DNA of 15,298 bases from QNES01 sp023143415 (GTDB lineage: Bacteria > Pseudomonadota > Gammaproteobacteria > Beggiatoales > Beggiatoaceae). The DNA is taken from positions 1-15,298 of the forward strand of contig DAOVUF010000092.1 in NCBI GenBank assembly GCA_030632725.1, in the 5' to 3' direction. Shown here piece after piece: positions 1-7,203 of the stretch; positions within the stretch are counted from its first letter, which is position 1, and every line of letters starts with the position of its first letter. Below the pieces are notes generated by a model, which did no database searches, was not told the origin of the DNA, and was given only the letters and a program-made list of their open reading frames with translations. Both the position numbers and the translations under genes were made by a program.

Positions 1-8
1 ACAGGTTG

Positions 9-29
9 AAAAAACCTGTCAGGTTTTTT
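9..29. terminator. Palindrome with A/T tails, possible bidirectional terminator
   Basis: The arms 9-18 and 20-29 are perfect reverse complements around a single central base. The core is CCTG-T-CAGG, flanked by A-runs on the left and T-runs on the right, so on either strand a stem is followed by Ts. An alternative hairpin pairs 1-7 with 13-19. It lies about 320 bp past the gatB stop and could end the gat transcript. The GC stem is short and the same core recurs elsewhere as a repeat, so termination is an inference. Confidence 0.4.
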
Positions 30-66
30 TTGCCCTTAATTTATAAGCGAGCTAAATTTCTTTACT

Positions 67-91
67 CGTTCCCAAACTCTGTTTGGGAACG
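67..91. repeat. Palindromic repeat, 11-bp stem with TCT loop
   Basis: Positions 67-77 and 81-91 form a perfect 11-bp stem around the loop TCT. A second smaller stem (101-104 with 108-111) directly follows and also has a TCT loop. The form (GTTCCCA...TGGGAAC followed by a weaker hairpin) resembles short palindromic REP-like elements known to be scattered in bacterial genomes. Membership in a mobilised REP family is inference. Confidence 0.6.
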
Positions 92-347
92 CCTTCCTCA
101 ACGCTCTGCGTCGAACATTCACCAAATTTCCTTCGTAACCTAACCGAAATGTAGCGGATAAAATCATTCCAAAGCTAAAGCGTTGGACTCCAAAATCATG
201 CAAGAAACCAAGTTTTTTCAGTAACTACTCAGTCTTAGTTGTATTCCAAAAAAAAGCAGCCCAAAGTTAATGTTGGATACCAAAAAGAGCAACAAAGCTA
301 AAGCGTTGTACTCCATTCGTATTTCAAGGCTGAGTCGTTACGAAAAA

Positions 348-1775
348 CTATAGTTTTTTCTTCAATAACGCATTCACCTGTTGCGGATTCGCCTTACCCT
401 TTGAAGCCTTCATCACTTGTCCAACAAAAAAGCCAAACAATTTTTCTTTGCCATTGCGATAATCATTCAATTGTTTAGGATTATTAGCCAACACCTCATC
501 AACAATATTTTCAATCGCACCTATATCTGTAACCTGTTTCAAACCACGCTTTTCAATAATCGTATCAGCATCGCCCTCACCATTCCACATCGCATCAAAC
601 ACTTTTTTAGCGATTTTACCAGAAATGGTTTTATCAGTAATACGGCGCAAAAGCCCTGCAAGTTCAGCAGCAGTCACTTTCGTTTCGATAATATCCAAAT
701 TATTTTTATTAAGCAAAGCCGTTAAATCACCTCTAACCCAATTCGCACATAAATTCGCCTCACTACCAGACGCTTTGAGCGTTTCTTCAAAATAATCCGC
801 CAATTCACGGCGAACTGTCAAAACACTGGCATCGTATAAAGAAAGATCATATTCCTGCATAAACCGGTGTTTTTTATCATCAGGCAATTCAGGCAATTCA
901 ACCTTAATCTCCTCCAAAAACTCAGGTTCAATGATTAGAGGTAACAAATCAGGATCAGGGAAATAGCGATAATCATTGGCTTCTTCCTTAGTACGCATAG
1001 GGCGCGTTTCATTTTTATCCGCATCATAGAGGCGTGTTTCTTGTATAACTTGAGCACCACTTTCTAATACATCAATTTGACGCTCAATTTCAAAATCAAG
1101 GGCGCGTTCAACAAAACGAAATGAATTGAGGTTTTTCAACTCCGTGCGAGTGCCAAGTTCCTTTTGCCCTTGGGGGCGCATAGAAATATTAGCATCACAA
1201 CGAAAAGAGCCTTCCTGCATATTGCCATCACAAATCTCTAAATAACGAACGAGTGAATGCATTTTTTTCATATAAGCAACAGCCTCTTTTGGAGAACGCA
1301 TATCTGGCTCGGAGACAATTTCCAATAAAGGGGTTCCTGCCCTATTGAGATCAATACCACTTAACCCCTGAAAATCTCCATGTAAAGACTTACCTGCATC
1401 CTCTTCCAAATGAGCACGAGTAACACCAATGGTTTTTTCCTCGCCATCGACTTCAATCTGAACCTCTCCACTTCCGACAATCGGCAATTCATATTGACTA
1501 ATTTGATAACCTTTTGGTAAATCGGGATAAAAATAATTTTTTCTGGCGAAAACAGAGCGTGGCGCAACTTTTGCTCCAATAGCCAGTCCAAACTTAGCCG
1601 CCATACGCACCACTTGTTCATTTAAAACTGGCAATACTCCTGGTAAACCTAAATCCACTGCACAAGCCTGTGTATTGGGTGATGCGCCGTAAGTTGTTGA
1701 AGCGGATGAGAAAATTTTACTTTTTGTCGCTAATTGGGCGTGAATTTCTAATCCAATAACTGTTTCATAAGTCAT
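348..1775 (-). CDS. gatB: Asp-tRNA(Asn)/Glu-tRNA(Gln) amidotransferase subunit B
   Basis: GatB is the kinase/transamidase and tRNA-binding subunit of GatCAB. It activates the misacylated Glu-tRNA(Gln) or Asp-tRNA(Asn) with ATP, and ammonia from GatA completes the amide. The 475-residue length matches the family. Visible signatures are the N-terminal ETVIGLEIHAQL, GLPGVLPVLN (about 42-51), KNYFYPDLPKGYQISQYE (about 79-96), HLEEDAGK, the arginine-rich TRTELKNLNSF region and YRYFPDPDLLPL. The C-terminal third has the YqeY-like tRNA-binding domain typical of the family, ending in a KASKGKANPQQVNALLKKKL tail. The start at 1775 begins directly at the conserved MTYETVIGLE; only a weak CAGG lies upstream. 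It should belong to the gatCA operon but is 1.1 kb from gatA, with a Uma2-type gene and repeats between, so it may have its own promoter. Identification is very secure. Confidence 0.98.
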   Translation of the reverse strand: MTYETVIGLEIHAQLATKSKIFSSASTTYGASPNTQACAVDLGLPGVLPVLNEQVVRMAAKFGLAIGAKVAPRSVFARKNYFYPDLPKGYQISQYELPIVGSGEVQIEVDGEEKTIGVTRAHLEEDAGKSLHGDFQGLSGIDLNRAGTPLLEIVSEPDMRSPKEAVAYMKKMHSLVRYLEICDGNMQEGSFRCDANISMRPQGQKELGTRTELKNLNSFRFVERALDFEIERQIDVLESGAQVIQETRLYDADKNETRPMRTKEEANDYRYFPDPDLLPLIIEPEFLEEIKVELPELPDDKKHRFMQEYDLSLYDASVLTVRRELADYFEETLKASGSEANLCANWVRGDLTALLNKNNLDIIETKVTAAELAGLLRRITDKTISGKIAKKVFDAMWNGEGDADTIIEKRGLKQVTDIGAIENIVDEVLANNPKQLNDYRNGKEKLFGFFVGQVMKASKGKANPQQVNALLKKKL

Positions 1776-1844
1776 GTTTTTGAACCTGTTGGTATGTTCT
1801 TTAAAAAATGCGAGTTAAGAGTTGAATTTTTTTTGAAAATGGAG

Positions 1845-1880
1845 TTCGAGGTATTCGTTTTTTGAAAAGAATACCTCGAA
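1845..1880. repeat. Hairpin bounded by TTCGAGG/CCTCGAA
   Basis: Positions 1845-1856 and 1869-1880 are perfect 12-nt reverse complements around a 12-nt loop. The outer CCTCGAA motif recurs beside other intergenic hairpins (around 4441-4448, 5002-5008, 11327-11360 and 12551-12557), so it belongs to a dispersed family. It lies about 70 bp upstream of gatB on its transcribed strand; a regulatory role is possible but unsupported. Confidence 0.6.
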
Positions 1881-1903
1881 AACGCTTTAGCTTTGGCGTT
1901 TTT

Positions 1904-1931
1904 GGAGTCCAAAGCTTTAGCTTTGGACTCC
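1904..1931. repeat. Perfect hairpin made of inverted 22-nt-repeat halves
   Basis: Positions 1904-1916 and 1919-1931 are perfect 13-nt reverse complements around TT. The arms carry GGAGTCCAAAGCT, the two ends of the 22-nt repeat joined, so this looks like a rearranged inverted copy of the family. Confidence 0.65.
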
Positions 1932-1982
1932 ATTTTTAACTCTTAATAAAAAGGTGAAAATGAATTCGAGTCTTCAAAAAAC

Positions 1983-2074
1983 GCTAAAGCGTTGAACTCC
2001 AAAGTCCAAAGCTAAAGCGTTGAACTCCGCTAAAGCGTTGAACTCCAAAGTCCAAAGCTAAAGCGTTGAACTCC
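1983..2074 (+). repeat. Perfect 46-bp tandem duplication of the 22-nt repeat pair
   Basis: Positions 1983-2028 and 2029-2074 are identical 46-bp units. Each unit holds two copies of the GCTAAAGCGTTGAACTCC core separated by AAAGTCCAAA, giving four copies. The perfect identity suggests recent duplication by slippage or recombination. It ends 13 bp short of the Uma2 stop codon. Confidence 0.85.
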
Positions 2075-2086
2075 AAAAAATAGAAC

Positions 2087-2563
2087 TTAAATTTTTATCT
2101 TATGAGGAAATTTCGGCACTAAGTTTGACTTTTCTATTTGTCCAAAAGGGTTATAGAATTTCATTTTGCCTTCTTGGCTACAAATCCAAACTTCTTCTGC
2201 CTTTTGTTCAAAATAAAGTTTACGTTTTTCCACCATCTCGTCTTCAGTATTACTGCTAGATAACACTTCAATACAGATTTCCGGTGCAATAGAACATTCC
2301 GTTTCTTTTTTTATGATAGAAAAACGTTTCTTTGATACCCAAACAACATCAGCCACTTTTGTACCATCGCGTGTGAAAATAGCACATTCTGGTAGTGTTT
2401 TACCCTGTTTCAAAAGAGAACGTAAAAAATATTCTATTTCACCTTGATAAGCAGAATGGTAAACTTTTGCTGGTGACATAATAATTTGCCCTCTTTTATT
2501 CAGTTCAATTTTAAAGGGTAAGTTTTGCAAATTTCTTTGTTCACAGACTTCTTGCCAATTCAT
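2087..2563 (-). CDS. Uma2-family PD-(D/E)XK nuclease-like protein
   Basis: The 158-residue product looks like a small Uma2 (DUF820) protein, a restriction-endonuclease-fold family abundant in cyanobacteria and Beggiatoa-like genomes whose biological role is largely unknown. Visible signs are an N-terminal helical part with a family-like SPAKVYHSAYQGEI stretch, GTKVADVVWVS (68-77; D72 as the likely metal-binding Asp, with Ala replacing the usual Pro before it), CIEVLSSSNTEDEM (97-110; E99 as the second acidic residue) and KRKLYFEQKAEEVWI (113-127), a hallmark of the family. At 158 residues it is shorter than many members (about 180-200). An upstream GGAGG (2567-2571) three bases from the ATG supports the start and is the strongest ribosome site in this window. 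It sits between gatA and gatB in the same direction, probably an insertion. Active nuclease function is unproven. Confidence 0.8.
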   Translation of the reverse strand: MNWQEVCEQRNLQNLPFKIELNKRGQIIMSPAKVYHSAYQGEIEYFLRSLLKQGKTLPECAIFTRDGTKVADVVWVSKKRFSIIKKETECSIAPEICIEVLSSSNTEDEMVEKRKLYFEQKAEEVWICSQEGKMKFYNPFGQIEKSNLVPKFPHKIKI

Positions 2564-2904
2564 ATTCCTCCAAATTTACGAATTGTTGATAGACTTGAGT
2601 ATTAATGCATTACTATTAACACTTTGATTTTTAATCATTTTTTTAGTTATTTTCGAGGATTTTTCTTTATACAGGATATTAATATCTGATGTGACGCAAA
2701 GCGATTCTATTCGAGCTTAGAAATCCGATTTTTGAAAAAAAAATCGGATTTCTAAACGTAAACGGCGAAACGATATTTAAGAAATCCGATTTTTTCAAAA
2801 ATCGGATTTCTAAGCGGCGATGTTTAAGAAATTCTGATTCAGAACAATCGGATTTCTAAGCTCGAATAGAATCGCTTTGCGTCACATCAGTTCCTAATTC
2901 ATAA
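2564..2904. other. Non-coding spacer between gatA and the Uma2 gene
   Basis: There is no gene in this 341-bp stretch. About 205 bp of it is the inverted-repeat element at 2686-2890; the remainder (2564-2685) is AT-rich. A promoter for the Uma2 gene would have to lie in the AT-rich part, but I could not pick a convincing one. Confidence 0.6.
2686..2890. repeat. 205-bp element with perfect 45-bp terminal inverted repeats
   Basis: Arms 2686-2730 and 2846-2890 are exact reverse complements over 45 bp, starting CTGATGTGACGCAAAGCG. Inside lie two further hairpins built on the same GAAATCCGATTTTT module: 2717-2733 with 2739-2755, and 2780-2794 with 2797-2811. There is no open reading frame inside. 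The form is that of a MITE-like non-autonomous element, but I see no clear target-site duplication (left flank AATAT, right flank TTCCT). It begins 15 bp past the gatA stop, so a gatA-Uma2-gatB transcript would contain a very strong stem. A solo copy of the inner module occurs at 9761-9799. Confidence 0.85.
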
Positions 2905-4362
2905 TTACCCAGCAATACCAAGTGGATTTTGCATAAGCCAATCAGTGCGTTGTTGATATTGATGGGCCACATTTAATAATTGAGCCTCATTTAGATAATT
3001 ACCAATCAGTTGCAATCCAACAGGCTGTTGATTTACAAAACCTGCTGGAATAGAGATAGCTGGCAGCCCTGCTAAATTAACAGAAATCGTATAAATATCA
3101 GATAAATACATGGCGATAGGGTCATCTACTTTTTCATCAATCTTAAAAGCAGTTGTCGCGGTTGTTGGTCCCAAGATGACATCAACTTGCTTAAACGCAG
3201 CCACAAAATCATCACGGATTAAGCGGCGTATTTTTTGTGCTTTAAGATAATAAGCATCATAATAACCCGCTGATAGGGCATAAGTGCCTATCATAATGCG
3301 GCGTTTGACTTCAGCCCCAAAACCTTCAGCGCGTGAGCGTTTATATAAGTCAGTCAAATCAGAGGGGTTATTACAACGATGACCAAAACGTACCCCATCA
3401 TAGCGGGATAAATTAGAAGAACATTCTGCTGGAGCAATGATATAATAAATAGGTACAGCCAATTCTGTATGAGGTAAATGGATTTCATGCAAAGTTGCGC
3501 CCGCTTTTTCTAACTCTGACCGTGCAGCTTCTAACACTTTGAATACTTCTGGGTCTAAGCCTTCACTAAAGTATTCTTTAGGTAAACCAATTTTTAGTCC
3601 GGCAAGATTATCATTTAAGTGCTTGGTATAGTCTTCTTTGGGATGATTTAAAGATGTCGAATCGCGAGCATCAAAACCTGCTATTACATTTAAGAGTAAG
3701 GCGACATCTTCGGCACTATGCCCCAGAGGGCCGCCTTGATCTAAACTGGATGCAAAGGCAATCATGCCATAACGTGATACAAGGCCATAAGTGGGTTTTA
3801 ATCCTGTGATGCCACAAAAGGCGGCAGGTTGGCGAATAGACCCCCCAGTATCTGTCCCAGTCGCTATGGGCGTTAAACGGGCAGACACAGCCGCCGCTGA
3901 TCCGCCTGAAGAACCACCTGGCACCGTTTTTGTGTCCCAAGGGTTTTTCACTGGTCCATAATAACTGGTTTCATTAGATGATCCCATTGCAAATTCGTCC
4001 ATATTGGTTTTACCCAACATGATCATGCCTGCCGCTTGGCATTTTTCAACAACAGTGGCATTATAAGGAGCAATAAAGTTATCCAACATTTTGGAGCCGC
4101 ATGAGGTTTTGACTCCTTGAGTACAGAAAATATCCTTATGGGCGAGGGGTATTCCAGTCAATGTTTCTGCATTGCCTGATTGTATTCGTTCATCAGCCAC
4201 TTTGGCTTGTCTCAAAGCAACGTCTGGTGTAACGGTAATAAAACTATTTAGAAGTCTATTGTCGTTTTCAATCCGATCTAAAAAATAACGGGTCATTTCT
4301 ACACTGGAACATTCGCGTTGACGTAGAAGAAGAGAAAGTTCAGAAAGGGATTTATTGTGCAT
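2905..4362 (-). CDS. gatA: Asp-tRNA(Asn)/Glu-tRNA(Gln) amidotransferase subunit A
   Basis: GatA is the glutaminase subunit. It hydrolyses glutamine and channels ammonia to GatB for amidation of mischarged tRNA. The 485-residue product has the amidase-signature fold with an intact Ser-cisSer-Lys triad: Lys76 in PLAHKDIF, Ser151 in PGGSSGGSAAAVS and Ser175 in GTDTGGSIRQPA. GLKPTYGLVSRYGMIAFASSLDQ and the C-terminal NLAGLPAISIPAGF are also typical. Length and start (MHNKSLSELSLLLRQ) fit the family. No Shine-Dalgarno sequence is visible before the ATG at 4362. gatC lies 91 bp upstream in the same direction, with a small AT-rich repeat hairpin (4418-4425 with 4431-4438) in the gap. gatB is displaced 1.1 kb downstream, which is unusual for a gatCAB cluster. 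Confidence 0.98.
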   Translation of the reverse strand: MHNKSLSELSLLLRQRECSSVEMTRYFLDRIENDNRLLNSFITVTPDVALRQAKVADERIQSGNAETLTGIPLAHKDIFCTQGVKTSCGSKMLDNFIAPYNATVVEKCQAAGMIMLGKTNMDEFAMGSSNETSYYGPVKNPWDTKTVPGGSSGGSAAAVSARLTPIATGTDTGGSIRQPAAFCGITGLKPTYGLVSRYGMIAFASSLDQGGPLGHSAEDVALLLNVIAGFDARDSTSLNHPKEDYTKHLNDNLAGLKIGLPKEYFSEGLDPEVFKVLEAARSELEKAGATLHEIHLPHTELAVPIYYIIAPAECSSNLSRYDGVRFGHRCNNPSDLTDLYKRSRAEGFGAEVKRRIMIGTYALSAGYYDAYYLKAQKIRRLIRDDFVAAFKQVDVILGPTTATTAFKIDEKVDDPIAMYLSDIYTISVNLAGLPAISIPAGFVNQQPVGLQLIGNYLNEAQLLNVAHQYQQRTDWLMQNPLGIAG

Positions 4363-4453
4363 AGTTATCAGTTATTCGGATTCAAGGTTAAAAAACTTTA
4401 GTCTCAATTCTAAGTTTAAGTTTTTTGAAGAAAAACTTTAGCCTCGAAATGAA

Positions 4454-4735
4454 TTACTCAATGACTTTAGGAACTAAATATAAGCCAGCTTCAATTTGTG
4501 GCGCAATGGTTTGAAAATGATCGCGCTGGTTGGTTTCTGATATAATGTCAGGACGTAACCTTGCTACCATATCAAGAGGATGGGCTAGGGGAGTTATGTT
4601 ACTTGTATCAACGCTATTCATCTTTTCAACAAAACTTAGAATATCAGATAAATGATGTGTGTAAAGAGGAATATCTTGCTCACTTAATGAAATACGAGCT
4701 AAATGTGCCATATTTTCAACTTTTGGTAAAGACAT
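4454..4735 (-). CDS. gatC: Asp-tRNA(Asn)/Glu-tRNA(Gln) amidotransferase subunit C
   Basis: GatC is the small belt-like subunit that holds GatA and GatB together. With the start at 4735 the protein is 93 residues, matching the usual 90-100. Family features are the N-terminal MSLPKVENMAHLARISLSEQD, the helix LSDILSFVEKMNSVDTSNITPLAHPL and the C-terminal LVPKVIE. The frame stays open to an ATG at 4783, but the extra 16 residues are not family-like, and a GGAGA (4741-4745, minus strand) sits correctly before the 4735 ATG. It is the first gene of the gat cluster and diverges from mreB. Confidence 0.96.
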   Translation of the reverse strand: MSLPKVENMAHLARISLSEQDIPLYTHHLSDILSFVEKMNSVDTSNITPLAHPLDMVARLRPDIISETNQRDHFQTIAPQIEAGLYLVPKVIE

Positions 4736-5205
4736 TTTTATCTCCAGATTTATTTTGAGGCTAAGGAACGTGCATAAAATCACTTCGATAATGTTGCATC
4801 AAACCTGACAGGTTTTTAAAACCTGTCAGGTTTAGTTGCCAATTTTATTTTATGCAGATTCCTAAAGTTTTTTGTAACTACTCAGGGCAACCACAAGGGA
4901 TTTGCCCCACTGAGTACTTATATTCATTATATAATATTCGAGTTGAGGCTAAGAGTTTTGAAAAAACTTTAGCTTTGAAAGTTTTCAAAAGAAAAACTTG
5001 AACCTCGAATAGTCTTTTAAATAATACTTGCCCAAACTTGACTCGCCTGATAAAGTAGTATTTTGCCTAATATTCATTTATAAAAAACAAAGCGGGTTCA
5101 AATTTTGAGTCAACTTTAATTTTGAACAGATTTTTGAGGCTAACGCTTCAAATTAATTTTGCATTTATATTCATCATTAACTTATGAGGGCCATTCAAAA
5201 TTTCC
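4736..5205. other. Divergent gatC-mreB intergenic region with repeats
   Basis: This 470-bp stretch should carry the promoters of both the gat operon (leftward) and the mre operon (rightward). It holds the CCTGTCAGG palindrome (4801-4833), a GTAACTACTCAG motif (4874-4885), an AT-rich repeat block bounded by ATTCGAG and CTCGAAT (about 4936-5009) and then plain AT-rich sequence. I could not find a -35/-10 pair with good spacing: TTGACT at 5038 has no good -10 at 17 bp. No open frame here looks like a gene. Confidence 0.6.
4801..4833. repeat. Perfect 16-bp-arm palindrome, CCTGTCAGG family
   Basis: Positions 4801-4816 and 4818-4833 are exact reverse complements around one T. Each arm is itself a near-palindrome (AACCTGACAGGTT), so the site is a palindrome of palindromes. 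The same core occurs at 9-29, with a degenerate copy near 11307-11322. It lies about 65 bp upstream of the gatC start and could affect its promoter; that is inference. Confidence 0.75.
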
Positions 5206-6267
5206 ATGTTCAAACGTGTACGCGGACTTTTTTCAAATGATCTTTCTATTGATTTGGGGACAGCCAATACGCTGATTTATGTTCGAGGATCAGGTATTGT
5301 TCTTGACGAACCCTCAGTCGTAGCGATCAGACAACGGGGTGATGGTGCAAGTGGCAACAGTAGTAAAGCCATTGCCGCCGTGGGTTCCGAAGCGAAACTG
5401 ATGCTAGGTCGTACACCTGGCCATATTACGGCGATACGCCCTATGAAAGATGGTGTTATTGCGGACTTTACGATTACTGAAAAAATGTTGCAATATTTTA
5501 TTCATAAAGTCCATGATAATAAATATTGGCACCCATCGCCACGGGTGCTTATTTGTGTACCCTGTGGTTCAACGCAAGTTGAACGCCGTGCAATTCGTGA
5601 ATCAGCGGCGGGTGCAGGGGCGCGAGATGTTTATCTCATAGAAGAACCTATGGCAGCGGCGATAGGTGCAGGAATGCCCGTTAGTGAAGCCACAGGATCA
5701 ATGGTACTTGATATTGGTGGTGGTACAACGGAAGTGGGTATTTTATCCCTCAATGGTATTGTCTATTCTGAATCTATCCGTACAGGAGGTGATCGCTTTG
5801 ATGAAGCCATTATCGCTTATGTACGTCGTCATTATAGCACTATAATTGGTGAAGCAACAGCAGAACGTGTCAAACATGATATTGGTTCTGCTTATGCTGG
5901 CAAAGAGTTGCGTGAAAGTTATGTACGAGGGCGTAATTTAGCCGAAGGCATTCCTCGTAGTATTACACTTAATAGTAATGAAGTGCTTGAAGCCTTACAA
6001 GAACCCTTAGCGGGTATTGTGAGTACGGTAAAAGGGGCGTTAGAAAAAATTCCGCCAGAATTGGGTTCAGATGTTGCAGAAAAAGGCATTGTATTGACAG
6101 GTGGTGGTGCTTTGCTAACAGATATTGACCGTTTGCTGATGGAAGAAACGGGGCTACCCGTTATTATTGCTGATGATCCATTGACATGTGTCGCCCGTGG
6201 TGGTGGACGTGCATTAGAGATGATTGAAGAGCATGGACCAGAGGTTTTTGCTTTAGAGGGCCTTTAA
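5206..6267 (+). CDS. mreB: Rod shape-determining protein MreB (bacterial actin)
   Basis: MreB polymerises on the inner face of the membrane and steers the elongation machinery that inserts lateral cell-wall peptidoglycan. The 353-residue sequence is strongly conserved: N-terminal MFKRVRGLFSNDLSIDLGTANTLIYVRG with the phosphate-1 loop, AIRPMKDGVIADF, the block from residue 136 beginning GAGARDVYLIEEPMAAAIGAG, the phosphate-2 loop LDIGGGTTEVGIL, GGDRFDEAI, and VLTGGGALLTDIDRLL near the C-terminus. The start fits the family's usual first residues. A GAGGG at 5186-5190 is too far (15 bases) to be an ideal ribosome site. Compared with my recollection of enteric MreB there is a short insertion after the AIRQ strand (about residues 44-52). 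It is the first gene of the mreBCD-mrdA operon, followed by mreC after 13 bp. Confidence 0.99.
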   Translation: MFKRVRGLFSNDLSIDLGTANTLIYVRGSGIVLDEPSVVAIRQRGDGASGNSSKAIAAVGSEAKLMLGRTPGHITAIRPMKDGVIADFTITEKMLQYFIHKVHDNKYWHPSPRVLICVPCGSTQVERRAIRESAAGAGARDVYLIEEPMAAAIGAGMPVSEATGSMVLDIGGGTTEVGILSLNGIVYSESIRTGGDRFDEAIIAYVRRHYSTIIGEATAERVKHDIGSAYAGKELRESYVRGRNLAEGIPRSITLNSNEVLEALQEPLAGIVSTVKGALEKIPPELGSDVAEKGIVLTGGGALLTDIDRLLMEETGLPVIIADDPLTCVARGGGRALEMIEEHGPEVFALEGL

Positions 6268-6280
6268 ATTTGAATTTCAG

Positions 6281-7141
6281 GTGTTCAAGCAGTCAGGTAT
6301 CGGATTGATGAAAACTTCACTTAAAAAGGAACAACCGACTCGTTTTTTGCGAGTAATAATATTCGTCGTCGTTTCAATAGCCTTAATGATTGCAGATCAC
6401 CGTTTGAGTTATTTAGAGGTCGTGCATACCCACTTATTGACCATAGTCTATCCCATTCAATACCTAGTGGATTTACCTGTTAAAGCAAGTAAATGGTTAT
6501 CTGTAAGTGTAGGCGGTCGCATCCAGTTGTTTGATGACAATGCAAAATTACGGGATAAAAATATACGTTTGCAGGTTGTTTTGCAAAGATTTCAAGCACT
6601 TAAAAAAGAAAATGAACGTTTACGGCGGTTGCTAGATTCTTCAGTTAAAGTCGTTGATAAACGAGTGCAGCTTGCTGAAGTTGTGGCCGTCGATTTAGAT
6701 CCGTCAACACGTAAGATATTGATTAATAAGGGTAAAAATGATAATGTGTTTGTTGATCAACCTGTGATAGATGCCCAAGGCGTGATGGGGCAAATTACTC
6801 ATGTTGGTCTATTTTCCAGCACTGTCATGCTCATTACTGATTCTGAGCATGAATTGCCTGTACAAGTTGAAAGAACTGGGAAGCGTACCATTGCCAAAGG
6901 AATGGGTACAGTTAATCGCCTTTCTTTATTATATATAGCAAATATAGGGCTTAATATGAATATCAAAGTAGGCGATTTAATTGTGACTTCTGGAATTGGT
7001 AAAAAATTTCCCAAGGGCTATCCTGTAGGTACGGTTATTGAGGTCATCCCTGATATAGGCAAACCTTATGCACAAGTGCAAGCTTTACCGAAAGCAGCTT
7101 TGAAACATAATCGTGAAGTCTTGTTGATATGGGAGAAGTGA
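6281..7141 (+). CDS. mreC: Cell shape-determining protein MreC
   Basis: MreC is a bitopic periplasmic scaffold that links MreB/MreD to PBP2 and activates it. The sequence shows a short cytoplasmic N-terminus, one membrane segment (about 22-38, FLRVIIFVVVSIALMIA), a coiled-coil stretch (about 82-118, with the Leu/Arg-rich KKENERLRRLL) and the beta-rich MreC core from about 130 (ILINKGKNDNVFVDQPVID, then GVMGQI, DSEHELPVQV and VTSGIGKKFPKGYPVG). Length 286 is typical. The start is uncertain: GTG at 6281 gives an N-terminus MFKQSG similar to related MreCs, while ATG at 6308 would remove nine residues; neither has a clear Shine-Dalgarno. It lies 13 bp after mreB and 62 bp before mreD. Confidence 0.96.
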   Translation: MFKQSGIGLMKTSLKKEQPTRFLRVIIFVVVSIALMIADHRLSYLEVVHTHLLTIVYPIQYLVDLPVKASKWLSVSVGGRIQLFDDNAKLRDKNIRLQVVLQRFQALKKENERLRRLLDSSVKVVDKRVQLAEVVAVDLDPSTRKILINKGKNDNVFVDQPVIDAQGVMGQITHVGLFSSTVMLITDSEHELPVQVERTGKRTIAKGMGTVNRLSLLYIANIGLNMNIKVGDLIVTSGIGKKFPKGYPVGTVIEVIPDIGKPYAQVQALPKAALKHNREVLLIWEK

Positions 7142-7203
7142 TTTATAGGCTTTCAAAAAAATAGATGCAGATACCCCCATTTTAAATAGGCTATTTTCTA
7201 CTA

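Larger units (their letters stand above)
1..347. other. Repeat-rich non-coding region downstream of gatB
   Basis: No credible gene is present. The stretch holds a CCTGTCAGG palindrome (9-29), a 25-bp hairpin (67-91) followed by a smaller one (101-111), two good copies of the 22-nt AAAGCTAAAGCGTTG repeat (about 170-191 and 293-314), a degenerate copy near 260-281, and GTAACTACTCAG-type motifs (221-232, and a variant in reverse complement at 330-341). This is the 3' side of the minus-strand gat operon, so transcripts from gatB would run into it. Confidence 0.7.
1776..2086. other. Hairpin and tandem-repeat spacer between Uma2 gene and gatB
   Basis: This 311-bp gap has no gene. In order it contains a CCTCGAA-bounded hairpin (1845-1856 with 1869-1880), a 22-nt-family hairpin (1904-1931) and a perfect 46-bp tandem duplication carrying four copies of the 22-nt repeat (1983-2074). 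Any transcript reading from gatA or the Uma2 gene into gatB must cross these structures. Confidence 0.75.

Noticed and set aside
417..725. Plus-strand 102-residue open frame opposite gatB
   Set aside because: It lies fully within the conserved gatB C-terminal domain and has no protein features beyond AT-rich hydrophobic and Asn/Ile-rich runs.
4363..4375. TAACTGA word just before the gatA start, reminiscent of heptamer repeats I recall from large sulfur bacteria
   Set aside because: Only one complete copy plus a partial one is present, so chance is sufficient and the tandem heptamer pattern is absent.
5038..5066. Possible mreB promoter with TTGACT at 5038
   Set aside because: At 17 bp spacing the -10 would be TTTTGC, which is poor; other candidates in the gap are no better, so no promoter is called.
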